From Alphaproteobacteria bacterium (GTDB lineage Bacteria > Pseudomonadota > Alphaproteobacteria > Rhodobacterales > Rhodobacteraceae), in contig JAJRRX010000264.1 in the NCBI GenBank assembly GCA_024279075.1, positions 1 through 9,922 on the forward strand: DNA of 9,922 nucleotides, read 5' to 3'. Positions 7,373 to 9,922 of the stretch are shown here, in pieces; positions within the stretch are counted from its first letter, which is position 1; each line of letters opens with the position of its first letter. The notes under the pieces were generated by a model. It was not told the origin of the DNA. It made no database searches and saw nothing but the letters and a program-made list of their open reading frames with translations. A program made the translations under genes and the position numbers.

Positions 7373-7599
7373 GATGCGCCCGCCTTCATAGCGCGCACAA
7401 TCGCGCGCGAAATTGCTGAAGGATCTGTGGCCTCAGCAGCCGTAATGCTCACGTGCAGATGGTCAAACTTGCCAGAAACCCCCGCGCGCGGCAGGGTTTT
7501 ATGTAGATCTTTTGCTACCGCACGCGCCAAGCCTCTGGCGCTGCTTTCATCGGGCGCTGAAAGGTGTAACCGTTTAATTTTGCAGGAGGTTTCAGGCAT
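7369..7599 (-). CDS. Small protein of unknown function (76 aa) between the eCIS ATPase and the DUF4157 gene
   Basis: Starts MPETSCKIKRLHLSAPDE and ends AIVRAMKAGAS. I do not recognise it with certainty. The predicted pattern is beta-alpha-beta-alpha: strand KIKRLHLS, helix SSARGLARAVAKDLHKTL, strand DHLHVSIT, helix PSAISRAIVRAM. That would be a compact two-repeat fold in which each half is a strand plus a helix. There is no signal peptide or membrane segment. The start is ATG at 7599; GTG at 7605, giving 78 residues, is the alternative. A G-rich stretch lies just upstream of ATG 7599, and that start overlaps the ATPase gene by only 8 bases. The gene's stop overlaps the next start by ATGA. Being locked between the ATPase and DUF4157 genes argues for a real, co-translated gene. 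Small proteins of this shape occur near DUF4157 in eCIS loci to my recollection, but no function can be given; an adaptor or chaperone role is only a guess. Confidence 0.78.
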   Translation of the reverse strand: MPETSCKIKRLHLSAPDESSARGLARAVAKDLHKTLPRAGVSGKFDHLHVSITAAEATDPSAISRAIVRAMKAGAS

Positions 7600-9439
7600 G
7601 GACACCCCCCAGCCGCTGCGCTTCTGCTTGGGTTAAGGCGCGGCCTTCTTTCATCAATTCATGCTCGGCTCCGGCGGTTAAATCTTGAGCCGTCAAGCCC
7701 GTGCGCCCGGCGCGCATCGCTTCAATCGTCGCTGTGCGCATGGCGTTTTTGATCTGTGCGCCCGTAAAGTCCAGCGTTTCGGCCAGCGCTTGGCAATTCG
7801 GGGCTAAAACCTCCGCACTTTGCGGGGCCAAAGCCTGCACCAGCGTTTGCCATAACTGGCAGCGCAAGCCCGCGTCAGGGCGCGGGAATTCAAGCACATA
7901 GCGCAGGCGGCGCAAAAAGGCGGAATCGATGTTATCCCGCCGATTGGTGGCCATAATACAGGTGCCGGTATAGGCCTCGACCGCCTGAAGCAACACATTG
8001 GTATCGCTGTTTAAATAGCGGGCGTGGGTGTCTGAATTGCTTGTGCGTTTGCCAAAAATCCCGTCGACCTCGTCAAAAAACAGCACCGCCGCATCGGCTT
8101 CGGCCTGCGCGAGAATATTTTGTAAGTTCTGCGCGGTTTCCCCAACATATTTTGAGATCAGCGCGCCGGTATCGACCACATAAAGATCAACCTCGAGCGA
8201 GGCCGCGATCACCTGTGCCGCCATGGTTTTTCCGGTACCAGAGGGGCCGGAAAACAGCGCAAACACCCCGCGCCCTTGCGGGAACAGCCGGCCCATTTCC
8301 GCTTGCCCCCAAAGGGTAGGCGAAAGCGAAATCTCGTCAGTGAGGCGATTGAGCGCTGTCAGAAGTCGCGCGGGCAGCACAATATCAGACCAGCCAAGCC
8401 GCCCCCGATGCGGGTTGATCGCAGGGTTTAACCGCGCCTGCTGATCCTGCCGTATCATCACCATGGCGGCGGAAGCCGAAGCGGGCTTGCGGCCAGAAAT
8501 ACGAGCAATTTCACCTATTGTGGCAGGTTTCAGGTGCAGCAAACGGTTTTGCTCAGCCGCTGGCCACGCGCTAAACCCGTCACATAGCCGCGCCCAAGCA
8601 AAAGCTTGGTCCGGCATTGGCAACACGCCGCAGGCTTCAATATGAACATCCGCGCCGTGGCGGTGCGGGCCGGTTTTGCCCGTGGCGGTCATATCAAATT
8701 GTAAAGCGAAACAAGGCTGGCCCGCAGGCAGGTGCAGGCCCTCGCCACCAGTATAGGCAGGCGGGCGCAGGCTCAGTATCGCCGCGCGCTCCACCAAGCG
8801 GACCAGCGCCAGCGCGTCTTGCTCAGTTAACCCTTCGAGATCAGCAAAAATCGGTGTGGTGCCCAAAGCACTGGCGACCTCTGCTGCGAGGCTGTGCCTT
8901 CCAGTGCCGTGCGCGCCGGAAAAGGTAAATACCAATGGCCCGCCGAGCGGGTGGGCCAGCGCCTTTTGCGCCAGCGCCACCAGTTTTGCAATCGGCCAAC
9001 AGGGCAAAGCTCCCAGCGCCGCTCGCTGGCTAATTCTATCGCGCCAGCGTGGTGGTATAGGGTCGCCGCCCTCCAGCCAATCGCCGATGGTTTCATCCAG
9101 CACCAGCGCCAAAGGGGCACCCGCAGCCACCGCCACTTCGCTCAAAATATCCCACTGCACCAACAGGCCGCGCAAATGCGGGGCCGCCCCGCCCACAACC
9201 CGCCGCGCTTGCGCCGCGCTGATCGGGTTTTGGGTGCCAGCCCCGCACCAAAGCCCGTAAAACAGTGCCAAAAGCCGATGGCCGCCTGTGCCTAGGCCCA
9301 AAACTTCAACCATATGTTCCAGCCGCTCATGGCGGGGCGGGGCTGGTATCGGGGCGTGCTCAACGCGAGCAAACAAGGCCAAGGCCCAGCTTGTCATATC
9401 CTCGGCTTGTGCCGCTTCTGGCTTGGCGGTTCCGGTCAT
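7592..9439 (-). CDS. AAA+ ATPase of eCIS, Afp15/Pvc15-like (615 aa), with a degenerate N-terminal P-loop
   Basis: Numbering is from ATG 9439. The C-terminal AAA+ module shows Walker A GPSGTGKT (398-405, K404), Walker B VLFFDEVDGIFGKR (D456, E457), sensor-1 MATNRRDNID (N499) and paired arginines R510/R511 in FLRRLRYVLEFPRP, placed like arginine fingers. An upstream half-module (about 165-260) has GAHGTGRHS at 175-183, a P-loop shape whose lysine and following Ser/Thr are replaced by R181 and H182, so it probably does not hydrolyse ATP. The N-terminal ~150 residues are helical and Ala/Leu-rich. Every eCIS family of this type has one such cytosolic ATPase; in Afp and PVC it is needed for particle assembly or maturation, acting perhaps as a remodelling ring. 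The start at 9439 gives an ATGA overlap with the upstream gene and a GGGTGA sequence at suitable spacing; ATG 9454 would add five residues. A generic AAA+ ATPase would be the fallback call, but the neighbours support the eCIS one. Confidence 0.9.
   Translation of the reverse strand: MTGTAKPEAAQAEDMTSWALALFARVEHAPIPAPPRHERLEHMVEVLGLGTGGHRLLALFYGLWCGAGTQNPISAAQARRVVGGAAPHLRGLLVQWDILSEVAVAAGAPLALVLDETIGDWLEGGDPIPPRWRDRISQRAALGALPCWPIAKLVALAQKALAHPLGGPLVFTFSGAHGTGRHSLAAEVASALGTTPIFADLEGLTEQDALALVRLVERAAILSLRPPAYTGGEGLHLPAGQPCFALQFDMTATGKTGPHRHGADVHIEACGVLPMPDQAFAWARLCDGFSAWPAAEQNRLLHLKPATIGEIARISGRKPASASAAMVMIRQDQQARLNPAINPHRGRLGWSDIVLPARLLTALNRLTDEISLSPTLWGQAEMGRLFPQGRGVFALFSGPSGTGKTMAAQVIAASLEVDLYVVDTGALISKYVGETAQNLQNILAQAEADAAVLFFDEVDGIFGKRTSNSDTHARYLNSDTNVLLQAVEAYTGTCIMATNRRDNIDSAFLRRLRYVLEFPRPDAGLRCQLWQTLVQALAPQSAEVLAPNCQALAETLDFTGAQIKNAMRTATIEAMRAGRTGLTAQDLTAGAEHELMKEGRALTQAEAQRLGGVHA
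9436..9439 (-). promoter_or_regulatory. ATGA stop-start overlap coupling the Pvc16-like gene to the ATPase gene
   Basis: The TGA of the upstream gene (9438-9436) overlaps the ATG at 9439-9437. GGGTGA lies about 7 bases before this ATG. The same 4-base arrangement occurs at 7369-7372, which favours 9439 over 9454 as the ATPase start. Confidence 0.65.
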
Positions 9440-9922
9440 GGCAATGTCACCCATATCGGCGGGGTAGAGGCCCCCCTGATCAGCACCCGCACCGGCAAAG
9501 CCCGCCCGCGTAGGGCGGTGGCGGGGGGCTGAAAGCGTAGGCGTGTGTCGCTGTCAATGATAAATTCTCCGGCAGCAGGATTGGCCCCTGCGCCCAGTGT
9601 CAGGCTTTGCCCCAAAATGGTCATTGCGGCACCAGCGGGGGCAAAGCCCAGCCCATCAAGCGTAAATACGCCCGCCGCGCTTGGGCCAGCCACGCTATCG
9701 GCTTGCGGCGTAATGAAAAATGCCATCGGGTTGGACAAAAACTGCACTTGCCGCACACGACCATCGCCACCAGTTACACTACGGGTAACCTGCACTTTGG
9801 CGCGATACATGCCGGGTGGCACGGCGCGGCCCTCGGCTGTTGGCGCGGGCGAAACCGAAACCTCGCCATCCCGCATTTGCAACGCCCATTCGGCCCCCAC
9901 GGTTACAGGGCTATCCCAACCA
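9436..9922 (-). CDS. Probable Pvc16/Afp16-type (DUF4255 family) protein, C-terminal part, cut by right window edge
   Basis: About 162 codons are open from the right edge to TGA at 9438-9436. The GTG at 9900 is not the start, because the frame continues upstream through GWDSPVT. Two parts are visible. First comes a beta-rich segment with PGMYRAKVQVTRSV and VRQVQFLSNPMAFFITPQ, the kind of sequence that closes the DUF4255 domain. It is followed by an IPT/Ig-like module: VFTLDGLGFAPAGAAMTILG, then TLGAGANPAAGEFIIDSDTRLRFQPP, ending ALPVRVLIRGASTPPIWVTLP. 'SN..pF...P' followed by 'l.G.GF.p...v...G', 'F.i.sdt.l.f..P' and 'pVRV...G..s.P.W' is the arrangement I associate with longer DUF4255 proteins in eCIS loci. 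The diagnostic DUF4255 core lies outside the window, so the family is inferred from this tail and from the ATPase next door. In Afp/PVC the member caps the distal tube end or contacts the sheath terminus, which would make this a structural particle protein made just before the ATPase. Confidence 0.65.
   Translation of the reverse strand, partial: GWDSPVTVGAEWALQMRDGEVSVSPAPTAEGRAVPPGMYRAKVQVTRSVTGGDGRVRQVQFLSNPMAFFITPQADSVAGPSAAGVFTLDGLGFAPAGAAMTILGQSLTLGAGANPAAGEFIIDSDTRLRFQPPATALRGRALPVRVLIRGASTPPIWVTLP

Noticed and set aside
8856..9295. Two overlapping plus-strand frames of 133-134 codons opposite the ATPase gene
   Set aside because: GC-rich coding DNA commonly leaves long antisense frames; neither shows a motif, and the ATPase frame here is continuous with its conserved module.
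9454..9454. Upstream ATG as the ATPase start (620 residues)
   Set aside because: It gives a 19-base overlap and no clear ribosome binding site, while ATG 9439 gives ATGA and has GGGTGA upstream. The difference is five residues and cannot be settled from sequence alone.
9900..9900. GTG at 9900 as the start of the Pvc16-like gene
   Set aside because: The frame stays open to the window edge and upstream codons continue a beta-rich domain, so this is an internal valine.

Overview
The window is a solid block of five genes, all on the minus strand, and it reads as one end of an extracellular contractile injection system (eCIS; Afp/PVC/Mac-like headless phage-tail device) locus. In transcription order (right to left) it holds: the C-terminal part of a probable Pvc16/Afp16-type (DUF4255 family) tube-end protein (cut by the right edge); an AAA+ ATPase of the Afp15/Pvc15 type; a 76-78 residue small protein; a 2319-residue protein with two DUF4157 (eCIS core) domains; and the first ~132 residues of a CIS tube/LysM-type (Afp7-like) protein (cut by the left edge). 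These assignments rest on motifs and gene context read by eye; no database search was possible.

The packing is very tight. Successive genes overlap by 4, 8 (or 14) and 4 bases, and the last gap is 15 bases with a good ribosome binding site. This points to a single polycistronic mRNA with translational coupling. I see no promoter, terminator, RNA gene, mobile element or CRISPR array, and no gene-free stretch longer than 15 bases.

The most notable object is the giant gene at 413-7372. It carries one DUF4157 module with HETAH at residues 129-133 and a second with HEVAH at 1698-1702. Between them lie about 1490 residues that I cannot assign. After the second module comes a ~600-residue C-terminal part with an ESHH...TH...HTH histidine pattern suggestive of an HNH-type nuclease toxin. 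It looks like two DUF4157 effector proteins joined end to end. Base composition is a mosaic: the DUF4157 segments are very GC-rich, and the unassigned middle is much more AT-rich.

How the genes may work together (family knowledge plus inference): the AAA+ ATPase and the Pvc16-type protein belong to particle assembly and tube termination, and the Afp7-like protein to the tube/spike-adapter region. The DUF4157 giant is the best candidate for the cargo, or for a processing or loading factor. The organism is probably a Gram-negative proteobacterium, perhaps an alphaproteobacterium, judging by GC content and codon style; this is a weak inference.
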